The position numbers and the translations under genes were made by a program. The notes below the pieces were generated by a model. That model saw only the letters and a program-made list of their open reading frames with translations. It searched no databases and was not told where the DNA came from. A stretch of DNA of 64,000 nucleotides from Pseudonocardia hierapolitana (lineage in GTDB: Bacteria; Actinomycetota; Actinomycetes; Mycobacteriales; Pseudonocardiaceae): contig NZ_VIWU01000001.1 in the NCBI RefSeq assembly GCF_007994075.1, positions 5,146,001-5,210,000 of the forward strand. Direction: 5' to 3'. Numbering within the stretch: the first letter of the stretch is position 1; the number at the start of each line of letters is the position of its first letter. Of the stretch, positions 27,284 through 35,631 are shown one piece after another.

Positions 27284-28084
27284 ATGACGGATCCCACGAT
27301 CGGCGTGACCTTCCGCCCGCAGTCCCCGCCCGAAGCGCTGCGCGAGGTGGCGCTGTCGGCGGAGGCGGCGGGCATCGCGCAGCTGTGGCTGTGGGAGGAC
27401 TGCTTCTGCGAGGGCGGTCTCAGCACGGCCACCGCCGCGCTGGCCTGGACGGAGCGGCTGCAGGTCGCCGTCGGGCTGCTGCCGGTGCCGCTGCGCAACC
27501 CGGCGCTCGCCGCGATGGAGATCGCCACCGTCGCCCGGATGTTCCCCGGCCGGTTCCGCCCCGGGCTCGGCCACGGCGTGCTGGAGTGGATGGAGCAGGT
27601 CGGCGCGCGCGTCCCGTCGCCGATGACGTTGCTGCGCGAGTACACCACCGCGGTGCGCGACCTCCTGCACGGCCGCACCGTCGACGTCGACGGGCGCTAC
27701 GTCCACCTGCGCGACGTCACCCTCGACTGGCCGCCCGCGTCCCCGCCGCCGCTGCTCGTCGGCGGGCGCGGGCCCAAGACGGTGAGCCTCGCGGGCGAGG
27801 TGGCCGACGGCGTCATCCTCGACTCGGTGCTCAGCCTCGACCAGGTCCGGGAGGGGGTGGCGAACGCCGCGGCCGCGAGCAAGGCCGCCGGGCGGACCGA
27901 CGGGCCGTTCGACACGGTCGTCTTCGTCGAGGTCGACACCGCCTCCTCCGACCTGGCGGAACGGATCGACGCGTCGATCGCCACCTTCGCCGAGGTCGGG
28001 GCCAGCACGGTGGTGTTCCAGCCCACCGGGGAGGCGCCCGACCCGCTGCCGCTCATCGCGGCCTGCGCGAAGCGGGGCCGGTAG
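27284..28084 (+). CDS. LLM-class F420/FMN-dependent oxidoreductase
   Basis: 266 residues of the bacterial luciferase-like fold: IGVTFRPQSPPEALREVALSAEAAG, LQVAVGLLPVPLRNPALAAMEI, RFRPGLGHGVLEWM and PPPLLVGGRGPKTVSLAGEVADGVILDS. In mycobacteria-type organisms most such proteins use coenzyme F420. No substrate-specific motif is known. The ATG at 27284 is the only start that keeps the first beta strand. Its 3' end overlaps the convergent YdcF-like gene by 32 bases. Confidence 0.87.
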   Translation: MTDPTIGVTFRPQSPPEALREVALSAEAAGIAQLWLWEDCFCEGGLSTATAALAWTERLQVAVGLLPVPLRNPALAAMEIATVARMFPGRFRPGLGHGVLEWMEQVGARVPSPMTLLREYTTAVRDLLHGRTVDVDGRYVHLRDVTLDWPPASPPPLLVGGRGPKTVSLAGEVADGVILDSVLSLDQVREGVANAAAASKAAGRTDGPFDTVVFVEVDTASSDLAERIDASIATFAEVGASTVVFQPTGEAPDPLPLIAACAKRGR

Positions 28085-28796
28085 CAGCGGCGCCCGCGTG
28101 TACCCGACGGGCGTCGAAGCCCGCGTCGCGAAGTCGCCGATACGCATCCTCGACTGCTCGCGGCACCTCCTGCGGAACCGTGAACCCCCGCTCCGGGTAC
28201 TCGAGGATCCGCTGCAGGTCGCCCACCATCATGCTGATGACGAGATGTTCGTCCCCGATGGCCGCCACGTAGTCCTGGTAGCCGGTCGGTGCCGAGGCGC
28301 ACACGACGTCCACCTCCGGCCACAGCTTGCGGATCGTCGCGTGGCTGCGGCGCTGGGCGTAGGGCTTGCAAATCAGCAGAACGCTCGCGGGGTGGTGGCC
28401 CGCCGCTTCCAGGACTGCTCGTGACCTGGTGATGTTCGCGCCCGTGTTCGTGGCCGTCGGTTCGACGAGGACCGCCGATCCCGGCACGCCGAGTGCGAGA
28501 GCGTGCTCCCGGTAGTGGACCGCCTCCCCACGCGGGAACCGCGCCCGGGTCGTGGCGGAGGTGCTGCCGGTGAAGACGACGACCGGGAACAGCCCGCGAA
28601 GGTAGAGGTCCGCCGCGCACGTGGCGACTCCCAGATCATGGCTGCCGAGGCCGATGGCGGCATCGCAGGCACGTATCGGGTGGTCGAGCTGGTGGTAGCG
28701 CCAGAGCGTTCCAGCGTCACGTCGCTGTTGCTCTGTGATCCGTTGACGGGGCAAGGAGTGCTGTCCTTCGAGGATCGGTGGGAGCCCACCGGCCAC
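28053..28796 (-). CDS. YdcF family protein (DUF218)
   Basis: 247 residues of a Rossmann-like fold: AAIGLGSHDLGVATCAADLY, LFPVVVFTGSTSATT, VLVEPTATNTGANITRSR and VLLICKPYAQRRSHATI. The ExxxxNTxxN motif is the DUF218 signature. E. coli YdcF binds S-adenosylmethionine but has no proven reaction. There is no membrane helix, unlike the SanA/ElyC branch. The start at 28796 is the longest; an internal start is possible since the first 20 residues are not conserved. Confidence 0.82.
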   Translation of the reverse strand: MAGGLPPILEGQHSLPRQRITEQQRRDAGTLWRYHQLDHPIRACDAAIGLGSHDLGVATCAADLYLRGLFPVVVFTGSTSATTRARFPRGEAVHYREHALALGVPGSAVLVEPTATNTGANITRSRAVLEAAGHHPASVLLICKPYAQRRSHATIRKLWPEVDVVCASAPTGYQDYVAAIGDEHLVISMMVGDLQRILEYPERGFTVPQEVPRAVEDAYRRLRDAGFDARRVHAGAAATGPASRRPR

Positions 28797-28843
28797 GCAC
28801 CGGCCCTGGGTGGTGGGCGTGAGGTGCGTCCGCGGGGTCGGCC

Positions 28844-29626
28844 CTACGCGCTCTTCACCAGTCCGCCGTCGATCAGCTGGTCGGCGCCCGTGATGCTGCC
28901 GGCGCGCGGCGAGCAGAGCTGCACGATCAGGTCAGCGACCTCACCGGCCTCGATGAGCCGCCCCGTCAGCATCCCCGACTGTGCGGGCAGGGCTGCCAGC
29001 AGCTGGTCGTGCGGTACGCCGAGCTTGGCCGCGAGCTGGCCGCCGTAGGACTCCGGATGCTCCCAGAGTGCCGTCCGCACCGGCCCGGGCGACACCGTGT
29101 TGACGCGCACGCCCTGCGGTCCGAACTCCTCGGCCAGCGCCTTGCCGAGAGCGGTCAGCGCGGCCTTCGCGGTCGTGTAGGCGACCGGCCCGCCCGACGG
29201 GATCCGCGCACCGCTCGACGAGACGTTGACGACGGCACCGCGCCGGCGGATCAGACTCGGCATCGCCGCCCGGGTCGTCTTCACGGTCGCGAAGAAGTTC
29301 AGCCCGAAGATCTGCTGCCACATCTGGTCGTCGACCCCGAGGAAGCCTGCCGTCGCGTCGCCCTCACCGCCGCCGACGTTGTTCACCAGCAGGTCGAGCT
29401 CCCCGAGCTCCTGCCGGGCCGCTGCGACCAGCCGCTCCGGCCCGTCCGGATCGGTCAGGTCCACCGGTACGACGTGCGCGCCCGTGCGCTGCAGGTCCGG
29501 CGTCTCGGTCCGGGCGGCCGCCACGACGCGGACACCTTCCTCGACCAGCCGCTCGACGGTCGCCAGGCCGATCCCCCGGCTGGCACCGGTGACGAGCGCG
29601 GTCTTGTCCTTCAACTGGAGATCCAC
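28844..29626 (-). CDS. Short-chain dehydrogenase/reductase
   Basis: 260 residues of a classical SDR: TGASRGIGLA at 13-22, the NNVGGG motif, catalytic Ser in VNVSSSG and YTTAKAAL with the Tyr/Lys pair, ending with QLIDGGLVKSA. It reduces a carbonyl or oxidises an alcohol with NAD(P). It is divergent from a TetR regulator with a near-perfect palindrome between them, so its expression is probably relieved by an unknown substrate-like ligand. Confidence 0.9.
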   Translation of the reverse strand: MDLQLKDKTALVTGASRGIGLATVERLVEEGVRVVAAARTETPDLQRTGAHVVPVDLTDPDGPERLVAAARQELGELDLLVNNVGGGEGDATAGFLGVDDQMWQQIFGLNFFATVKTTRAAMPSLIRRRGAVVNVSSSGARIPSGGPVAYTTAKAALTALGKALAEEFGPQGVRVNTVSPGPVRTALWEHPESYGGQLAAKLGVPHDQLLAALPAQSGMLTGRLIEAGEVADLIVQLCSPRAGSITGADQLIDGGLVKSA

Positions 29627-29675
29627 GCTGGACCCCTCTCTCGAGTTGCGTCGTGACTGACCTCATGAACGTACA

Positions 29676-29699
29676 AGTTGCATCAACGATGTTGCAACT
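29676..29699. promoter_or_regulatory. TetR operator between SDR and regulator genes
   Basis: A 24-base palindrome with 10 of 12 positions paired: perfect 7-base arms AGTTGCA (29676-29682) and TGCAACT (29693-29699), and an inner CATCAACGATG. It lies 50 bases upstream of the SDR start and 37 bases upstream of the regulator start, and is AT-richer than its surroundings, as expected for a shared operator. Confidence 0.75.
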
Positions 29700-29735
29700 A
29701 TGTCTGAATTCGAGACAGTCGAGTAGGCTCCAAGG

Positions 29736-30326
29736 GTGAGCGACGTCAGCACCCGCCCTCTGCGTGCGGACGCAGAGCGGACCGTGCGGACGATCCTGGA
29801 GGCGGCCGAGCGGGTCCTCGCGCGCGATCCGGCGGCCACGATGGAGGAGATCGCCGCCGCCGCAGGGGTCGCGCGCACGACGGTGCACCGCCGGTTCAGC
29901 ACCCGCGAAGCGCTGATCGCCTCACTCGCGGGCTGGGCCAGCCGGCAGCTCGGAGCCGCCGTCGACGAGGCCCGCCCGGACACCGCGCCGCCCCTGGTTG
30001 CGCTGTACCAGGCGACCGCGAACGTGCTCCGGGTGAAGACCTCGTGGGGCTTCGCGATGGACACCGCTCTCGCCAAGGGCGACGAGGTCGAGGAGATCCA
30101 GTGCCGGATGCTCGACACGTGCGACCGGCTGTTCCGGCGCCTGCGGGACACCGGGGCACTGCGCGCCGACGTCGACCCGGTCTGGGCCCGCCGGGTGTAC
30201 TACGCCCTGATCCACGAGGCCTGCCAGGACGTCGTCGCCGAGTCCGACCCCGACATCGACACCCTCGCCACCCAGCTGATCGACACCCTGCTCCGCGGGG
30301 TCGGCACCCCGGCCGCCCCACTCTGA
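29736..30326 (+). CDS. TetR/AcrR-family transcriptional repressor
   Basis: 196 residues. The N-terminal helix-turn-helix is AERVLARDPAATMEEIAAAAGVARTTVHRRFSTREALIAS, the standard TetR pattern; the C-terminal half is a helical ligand-binding/dimer domain. It starts at GTG 29736 and faces the SDR gene across a palindromic operator, so autoregulation and control of the SDR are likely. Ligand unknown. Confidence 0.9.
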   Translation: MSDVSTRPLRADAERTVRTILEAAERVLARDPAATMEEIAAAAGVARTTVHRRFSTREALIASLAGWASRQLGAAVDEARPDTAPPLVALYQATANVLRVKTSWGFAMDTALAKGDEVEEIQCRMLDTCDRLFRRLRDTGALRADVDPVWARRVYYALIHEACQDVVAESDPDIDTLATQLIDTLLRGVGTPAAPL

Positions 30327-30369
30327 CCCGACCCGCTGCCACGACGAGCGCGGCACCGATTCGTGCAGG

Positions 30370-32946
30370 TCATCGCAGCACCCACGTGTCCTTCGCCCCG
30401 CCCCCGCGCGAGGAGTTGACGATCATGCTCCCGCCCGGTGCCACGCGGCTCAGGGCGGCCGGGGCGACGTCCACGGCGGTGCGGTCGCCCACCCGCGACT
30501 GGAGCACGAAGGCGCGCAGGTCCACCGCCCGCGGTTCCAGGTGGTCGTTCGCGAAGGTGGGGTGGGTGGACAGCTGCACGAGGTCCTGTGCCACCCAGCC
30601 CGCGGGCTCGGCCCGCACCTTCTCCGCCACCTCGGCGAGCTCGGCGCGGTCGGCCTGTGGGCCGATCACGATGCCCTGCCCGCCGTAGCCGTCCACGGGC
30701 TTGAGCACGAGCTCGTGGAGTCGGTCGAGCACCTCCTCGCGCCGGTCGGGGTCGACGCACGGGTAGGTCGGGACGTTGTCGAGCAGCGTGTCCTCGCCCA
30801 GGTAGTACCGGATCATCTGCGGCACGTAGGCGTAGACGAGCTTGTCGTCGGCCACCCCGTTGCCCAGCGCGTTGAGCACGGCCACGGTGCCGCGGGCCAC
30901 CGCGTTGGAGATCGCCCGCCCGATGGGGCGCATGTCGGCGCCGGTGGCCGTGAGCAGCTCCTTCTCGTCGAGGCGGCGGTAGAGGGCCGACAGCCTCCGC
31001 CGGGCCCCGGTGCTCACGAGGTAGACGCCGTCCTCGGTGACCTGCAGGTCGCGCGGGGTCACCAGCGGCACGCCCATCCGGTCGGCGAGGAGCCGGTGCT
31101 CGAAGTACGCGGAGTCGGACGGGCCTGCGGACAGCAGTGCCACCTCGTCGTGGCCCGGAGCGTCCGGCTCGGTGGCCGAGAGCAGGGCCGAGCGCAGCAT
31201 GCCGGGCACGGCCTCCAGCCCGACGACGCCCGCGGGCGGCTCCAGGTCGGGCATCGCGCTGCGGATCAGCCGCCTGCTGATGAGCGCGTAGCCGATGCCG
31301 GAGGGCACGCGCAGGTTGTCCTCCAGCACGTACCAGTGGTCGGCTCGGTCGCGGACGAGGTCGATGCCCGCGACCGCGATGCGCACGGCGTCGGCCGGCA
31401 CGAGCTTGCCCAGCCGGCTCCAGCCCGGTGCGCCGTCGACGACCTGGGTCGGCAGCACACCGTCGGCGATGATCCGGCGCTCGCCGTACACGTCGCGCAC
31501 GAAGGCTTCGAGGGCCCGCACGCGCTGGGCGAGCCCGGCGGTGAGGCTCTCCCAGTCCTCGGAGGTGATGATCCGCGGGATGAGGTCGAGCGGGAAGAGC
31601 CGGTCGGTGTCGCCGTTGCCCACCCGGAACGTGACGCCGCGCGCCTGCTGCTCGGTGCGCAGCGCCGACTCTGCGGCCACCATGCCGCGGGTGCCCAGCC
31701 GATCGAGCGTGCGGAACATCCACCCGTAGTGCGGCAGCACGGTGCCGCCCTCGCTCACCGCCTCGTCGAACGCGGCCAGCTCACCGCCGCCCGCGTGGTA
31801 GCCGACGAGCAGCTGCGGGGTGCTCGGCACCGTGGCAGGTGGCTCGGTGCGCACCGTGCGGCCCTGCGTGTGGGCGATCAGCACGTCCACGACGTCGCTC
31901 AGCTCGCCCCTGCGGCCGAACGCGCGGCGCTGGCGGGCCGCCGCGCTGCCGCGGGAGAGCGCCGCCTGCGAGAGCTCGAGCACCTGCTCCCAGTCGCCGA
32001 GCTCCTCCAGCTGCGGGCGCAGCTGGTCGACGAGCTGACCGATCAGGAGCGGCGGTGCGACGAGGGACGGCCCGACGAGGTCGACGAGGTCGCCCTCCAG
32101 CCCGGAGCGCGCCGCCCGCCACGACGCCGCGCGCAGCAGCTCGTGGCGCACGTCGGGCAGCGGCAGGCCGTCCTCCGCGTCCGCCCGGGCCTTCCCGACC
32201 AGGGCTCGGAAGAGCCCGGCGATCAGCACGACGTCCTCGGCGTCCGGGCAGGCGTCGCAGACCCTCAGCTCGACGGTGGGCAGGTGGGCACTGGGCCGGA
32301 TGTCGAAGTAGACCATCCCGGGGTCGCTGATCGTGCCGGACGCGATGAGGTCGGCGACCAGCGCGTCGTAGTCCGCCGCCGTCTCGACGTGCGCAGGCGG
32401 GCCCGCGGTGGGCCAGCGCGACCAGACCATCGACCGGAAGCTCGCGTAGCCCGAGTCGCGGCCGTTCCAGTACGGCGAGCTGGCCGAGATCGCCAGCAGG
32501 ATCGGCAGGTACGGGGCGACGCGGCGCACGACCTGCACCGCGAGGTCGCGGTCGGGCACGTCCACGTGCACCTGCGCGCCGCAGATGTGCTGCTCGCGCA
32601 CCAGGATCTGGTACTCGTGCTGCATCTTCTCGAAGCGGGCCCCGGCCGAGATGGCGTCGCCGCCCGTCTCGGCGAGCGGAACGGTGCCGGCGGCCACGAC
32701 TCCCAGCCCGAGGGGTTCGGCGACGGCCTCGAGGCGGCTGCGCAGCCGCCTGATGTGCCCGCGCAGCTCGTCGAGCGTGCCGCACACCGGTGTGTTCGTC
32801 TCCACCAGCGACCGCTGCAGCTCCGGGGCGAACTCCGTGCCGTCCAGCTGGGCGAGCAGCGCGTCGACCTCCGGTGCGGAGCGGCGGGTCTCCAGGTCGA
32901 CGACGTGGAACTCCTCCTCGACGCCGAGCAGCGGCACGTCACTCAT
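30370..32946 (-). CDS. Fusion of YbdK-type carboxylate-amine ligase with circularly permuted ATP-grasp protein
   Basis: 858 residues. Residues 1 to about 375 are a GCS2/YbdK ligase: LGVEEEFHVVDLETR, VETNTPVCGTLDELRGHIRR, CGAQVHVDVPDRDLA and ISASSPYWNGRDSGYASFRS. Residues about 395-858 are a circularly permuted ATP-grasp (DUF404/407) with MFRTLDRLGTRGM, LVRDRADHWYVLEDNLRVPS, LLSAGPSDSAYFEH, NALGNGVADDKLVYAY and LKPVDGYGGQGIVIG. Each half can form an amide or ester-type bond with ATP in known families, usually as separate neighbours; here they are one chain. ATG 32946 is chosen because MSDVPLLGVEEEF starts the domain. The usual alpha-E and transglutaminase partners are not adjacent. Confidence 0.87.
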   Translation of the reverse strand: MSDVPLLGVEEEFHVVDLETRRSAPEVDALLAQLDGTEFAPELQRSLVETNTPVCGTLDELRGHIRRLRSRLEAVAEPLGLGVVAAGTVPLAETGGDAISAGARFEKMQHEYQILVREQHICGAQVHVDVPDRDLAVQVVRRVAPYLPILLAISASSPYWNGRDSGYASFRSMVWSRWPTAGPPAHVETAADYDALVADLIASGTISDPGMVYFDIRPSAHLPTVELRVCDACPDAEDVVLIAGLFRALVGKARADAEDGLPLPDVRHELLRAASWRAARSGLEGDLVDLVGPSLVAPPLLIGQLVDQLRPQLEELGDWEQVLELSQAALSRGSAAARQRRAFGRRGELSDVVDVLIAHTQGRTVRTEPPATVPSTPQLLVGYHAGGGELAAFDEAVSEGGTVLPHYGWMFRTLDRLGTRGMVAAESALRTEQQARGVTFRVGNGDTDRLFPLDLIPRIITSEDWESLTAGLAQRVRALEAFVRDVYGERRIIADGVLPTQVVDGAPGWSRLGKLVPADAVRIAVAGIDLVRDRADHWYVLEDNLRVPSGIGYALISRRLIRSAMPDLEPPAGVVGLEAVPGMLRSALLSATEPDAPGHDEVALLSAGPSDSAYFEHRLLADRMGVPLVTPRDLQVTEDGVYLVSTGARRRLSALYRRLDEKELLTATGADMRPIGRAISNAVARGTVAVLNALGNGVADDKLVYAYVPQMIRYYLGEDTLLDNVPTYPCVDPDRREEVLDRLHELVLKPVDGYGGQGIVIGPQADRAELAEVAEKVRAEPAGWVAQDLVQLSTHPTFANDHLEPRAVDLRAFVLQSRVGDRTAVDVAPAALSRVAPGGSMIVNSSRGGGAKDTWVLR

Positions 32947-32992
32947 GGGGTTGACGCTGCCACACGGATGTGACGTCCGTGCTGCTCGGTTG

Positions 32993-33574
32993 TCACACGG
33001 GAGGCGGGAGCTGCTCCTGGAGGACTGCCTGGATCTCGAGGGTGATCGACACCTTCTCGCCGAGCGCGACGCCACCACCGTCGGCCGCGACGGTGGGGCC
33101 GACGCCGAAGTCGCGCCGGTTGACCTGCGCCGACGCGGAGAAGCCTGCCCGCTGCCCGCCCCAGGGATCCGCGGCGAACCCGTTCATCTCGACGGTGAGA
33201 GGCACGGCCCGGGTGACGCCGTGCAGCGTCAGGTCGCCGTCGACGATCCAGCCGTCGTCGGCCCGCCGGATGCCGGTGGATCGGTAGCTCATCGTCGGGT
33301 GCTTCTCGACGTCGAGGAACTCGGCGGAGCGGAGGTGGTTGTCGCGCGTCTCGTTGCCGGTGTCGACGGACGCGAGGTCGATCGTCGCCGTGGCCGACGA
33401 GCCCATCGGGTCCTCGCTCGTGACGATCGTGACGTCGAAGCCGGTGAACCGGCCGCGCACCTTGCTGATCATGAGGTGCCGGACGGAGAACGCGATCTCG
33501 GAATGCGCCGGGTCGGCCTTCCAGGTGCCGGCCCGGTAGTCCGGGACGGCGACGGAGCCGGGAGCGGACTGCAT
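32993..33574 (-). CDS. YceI family lipocalin-like protein
   Basis: 193 residues with the YceI beta-barrel features: GTWKADPAHSEIAFSVRHLMISKVRGRF, SVDTGNETRDNHLRSAEFLDVEKHP, GDLTLHGVTRAVPLTVE and VNRRDFGVG. Family members bind polyisoprenoid or amide lipids. No signal peptide is present, so this copy is cytoplasmic. It is 46 bases upstream of the ligase fusion gene on the same strand and probably in one transcript with it. Confidence 0.9.
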   Translation of the reverse strand: MQSAPGSVAVPDYRAGTWKADPAHSEIAFSVRHLMISKVRGRFTGFDVTIVTSEDPMGSSATATIDLASVDTGNETRDNHLRSAEFLDVEKHPTMSYRSTGIRRADDGWIVDGDLTLHGVTRAVPLTVEMNGFAADPWGGQRAGFSASAQVNRRDFGVGPTVAADGGGVALGEKVSITLEIQAVLQEQLPPPV

Positions 33575-33675
33575 GGGTTCCCTCCGGTTGTCGGTGGCTG
33601 TACGTCATCGACACCGGGGCCCGGCGGAATGTGAGGTCGACGGGAAGGGATGTGACGCGCGTCTCCCGCGCCGGG

Positions 33676-34320
33676 TCAGGTGTAGGCCGCGTCGAAGAAC
33701 GCCAGCTCCAGGTCGACGGCGCGGACGAACAGCTCCTGCACCCGGTCCCGGTGCGTCGGCTCCAGGTCCGCGCACACGCGGTCGAACTCGGTGCGCAGGA
33801 ACTCCACCCATCCCGCGAACGCGCGGCCGCTGTGCAGGGTGATCCACTCGGCCTGCAGCGGCTCGTCCGGCGGCGTCTCCTCGGGGCGCGTGGCCCACTC
33901 CAGGTACAGCCACTCGGCGACGAGCAGGACGGCGAGGCACGACGGGTAGTCGGCGCTGCGGCGGGCGTCGTCCATGAGCTCGATGAAGTCGCTGGTCGGC
34001 TGCAGCAGTTCGGGCTCGGTGCGGTCGGCCAGCGGGACGTCGAGGGTGTCCAGCGCGCGGGCGAAGAAGTCGTTCTCCGGACCCGCGACGATCCCGAGCT
34101 GGCGGGCGTGCACCACGCGCGCGTCGGCGCGGTCGGCCGACGCCACGGCCGCGCCCATCAGCGCGAGGAACGCGTCGACGAACTGGTGGTCCTGCACGAG
34201 GTAGGTCGTCAGCACGTCGGTGTCGACACCGCCGCGCCAGATCTCGTCGACGAACCGGTGCCCGACGGCGGCGTCCCACGTGGGGGCGGTCATCTCCCGC
34301 AGCTGCGCTGAGAACGTCAC
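33676..34320 (-). CDS. TenA family protein (thiaminase II-like)
   Basis: 214 residues, all-helical, with VQDHQFVDAFLALMGAA, a conserved DD...YPSCLAVLLVAEWLYLEWA segment and EWITLHSGRAFAGWVEFLR. The overall pattern places it among TenA proteins, which hydrolyse aminopyrimidines or thiamine degradation products in salvage. The cysteine of the classical TenA-C branch is not evident at the usual place, so it may belong to the TenA-E branch. No thiamine riboswitch is visible upstream. Confidence 0.75.
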   Translation of the reverse strand: MTFSAQLREMTAPTWDAAVGHRFVDEIWRGGVDTDVLTTYLVQDHQFVDAFLALMGAAVASADRADARVVHARQLGIVAGPENDFFARALDTLDVPLADRTEPELLQPTSDFIELMDDARRSADYPSCLAVLLVAEWLYLEWATRPEETPPDEPLQAEWITLHSGRAFAGWVEFLRTEFDRVCADLEPTHRDRVQELFVRAVDLELAFFDAAYT

Positions 34321-34390
34321 GGGGGCGACCCTAGTGATCCGAACCGCCGTTATGAGCCCTCCACGCCGTTGTGACAGAACTCGTGCGTTC

Positions 34391-34403
34391 TTGCACGATC
34401 CTC
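34391..34403 (-). promoter_or_regulatory. Putative AraC-regulator site upstream of its own gene
   Basis: The 13 bases TTGCACGATCCTC here are the exact inverse of 35371-35383 on the other side of the AraC gene. They overlap a local dyad (TCGTGC at 34381, GCACGA at 34393) and lie 46 bases before the AraC start, a usual place for an autoregulatory site. Confidence 0.5.
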
Positions 34404-34448
34404 TCGCATCCGACGGCCACCGGTGGATCGTGTGCTGGAATTCGTGAC

Positions 34449-35354
34449 ATGTTGCTGGGCCAGCTTCGCGATCTGCTGGACCGCCATGTGCGCCCCGACG
34501 GGACCACCGCGATCGACAGCGTCCGGATCTGCAGGGCCGACCACGCCGTCGGACCGGAGACCGCGATGTCCGGCACGGTGCTGGCGATCATCGCCCAGGG
34601 TCGCAAGCGCCTGGCGCTGGGCGACCGCGTCGTGGAATACGGCGCAGGCCAGTACCTCGTCGCTTCGGTGGATCTCCCGCTGACCGGCCACTTCGTCGAC
34701 ACGGTGCCGGGCGAGGCGTCACTCGGCTTCGGGATGACCCTGGACCCCGCTGCCATCGCGGAGCTGCTGCTGGCCGCCGGACCCGGTGACCTGCCGCGGT
34801 CTCCCGGAGCCCCGGGACCGGGAATCGCGGTCGGTGACGCCCCGGACGAGTTGCTCGACGCCCTCGTGCGGCTGCTGCGTCTGCTCGACCGGCCACGGGA
34901 CCGCAAGGCCCTGGCTCCGTTGGTCGAGCGCGAAATCCTGTGGCGGTTGATCACCGGGGAACAAGGTCACCTCGTGCGTCAACTCGGCCTGGCCGACAGC
35001 AGCCTGAGCCACATCAGACGCGCGGTGGGCTGGATCCGGGACAACTACACCAAGCCCTTCCGGGTCGAGGAAGTGGCACGGCTTTCGGGGATGAGCGTTT
35101 CCGCTTTCCACCGGAACTTCCAGGCAGTGACCGCGATGACCCCGATCCAGTTCCAGAAGCACATACGGCTGCAGGTGGCCAGGCTGCTGCTGGCGAACCG
35201 GCCGCGCGACGTCACCAGCGTCAGCCGGCGCGTCGGATACGACAACCTCTCCCAGTTCAGCCGGGAATACCGCCGCCAATTCGGCGTCCCGCCCAGCATC
35301 GACGCGGTTCGCATGCGCGACGAGGCGGGCGCAGTCGCCGCGGCGCTGCCATGA
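34449..35354 (+). CDS. AraC-family transcriptional regulator (AraC_N cupin type)
   Basis: 301 residues. An N-terminal cupin-like effector domain (TVLAIIAQGRKRLALGDRVVEYGAGQYLVASVDLPLTG, split over two strands here) precedes two AraC helix-turn-helix motifs: VEEVARLSGMSVSAFHRNFQ and VTSVSRRVGYDNLSQFSREYR with the FGVPP ending. ATG 34449 gives the usual domain length; the frame is open from 34371. A 13-base sequence repeated in inverted orientation flanks it and reaches into the promoter of the aldo/keto reductase, which is therefore its probable target. Confidence 0.88.
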   Translation: MLLGQLRDLLDRHVRPDGTTAIDSVRICRADHAVGPETAMSGTVLAIIAQGRKRLALGDRVVEYGAGQYLVASVDLPLTGHFVDTVPGEASLGFGMTLDPAAIAELLLAAGPGDLPRSPGAPGPGIAVGDAPDELLDALVRLLRLLDRPRDRKALAPLVEREILWRLITGEQGHLVRQLGLADSSLSHIRRAVGWIRDNYTKPFRVEEVARLSGMSVSAFHRNFQAVTAMTPIQFQKHIRLQVARLLLANRPRDVTSVSRRVGYDNLSQFSREYRRQFGVPPSIDAVRMRDEAGAVAAALP

Positions 35355-35370
35355 AGATCTTCTGAGCGAA

Positions 35371-35383
35371 GAGGATCGTGCAA
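35371..35383 (+). promoter_or_regulatory. Putative AraC-regulator site upstream of the aldo/keto reductase
   Basis: GAGGATCGTGCAA is an exact inverted copy of 34391-34403 in the regulator's own promoter. It lies 17 bases after the regulator stop and about 250 bases before the aldo/keto reductase start. Apart from this site, I see nothing else certain in the intergenic stretch 35355-35631. Confidence 0.45.
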
Positions 35384-35631
35384 GGAAGCGAGACCATCTT
35401 GCTAGCCTTCCGTCGGCGGCGATGCTTGCATGGAGATACCGGAACGCTCCCCTGATTCCGGGACGATCGCCGAGTGGCGCCAAAGGGGAGAGGTGTGCAG
35501 TACCGCAGCCGCATCGACGGCCGCTGGCACCTGACCGGCATGCCTGTTGTCCGATGCGCAGCAGCAGGACCACCAGGCGGCGGGTTGATCATTCAACGAG
35601 CGCGCACAAGACGAGTCGAAGGATACGACAC

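Noticed and set aside
30541..32973. 810-codon plus-strand open frame
   Set aside because: Antisense shadow of the ligase fusion gene, which has clear motifs on the other strand.
27284..33574. Asparagine-synthase gene plus ligase fusion read as one NAGGN pathway
   Set aside because: They are 3 kb apart with unrelated genes between; the ligase fusion lacks the NAGGN synthase architecture.
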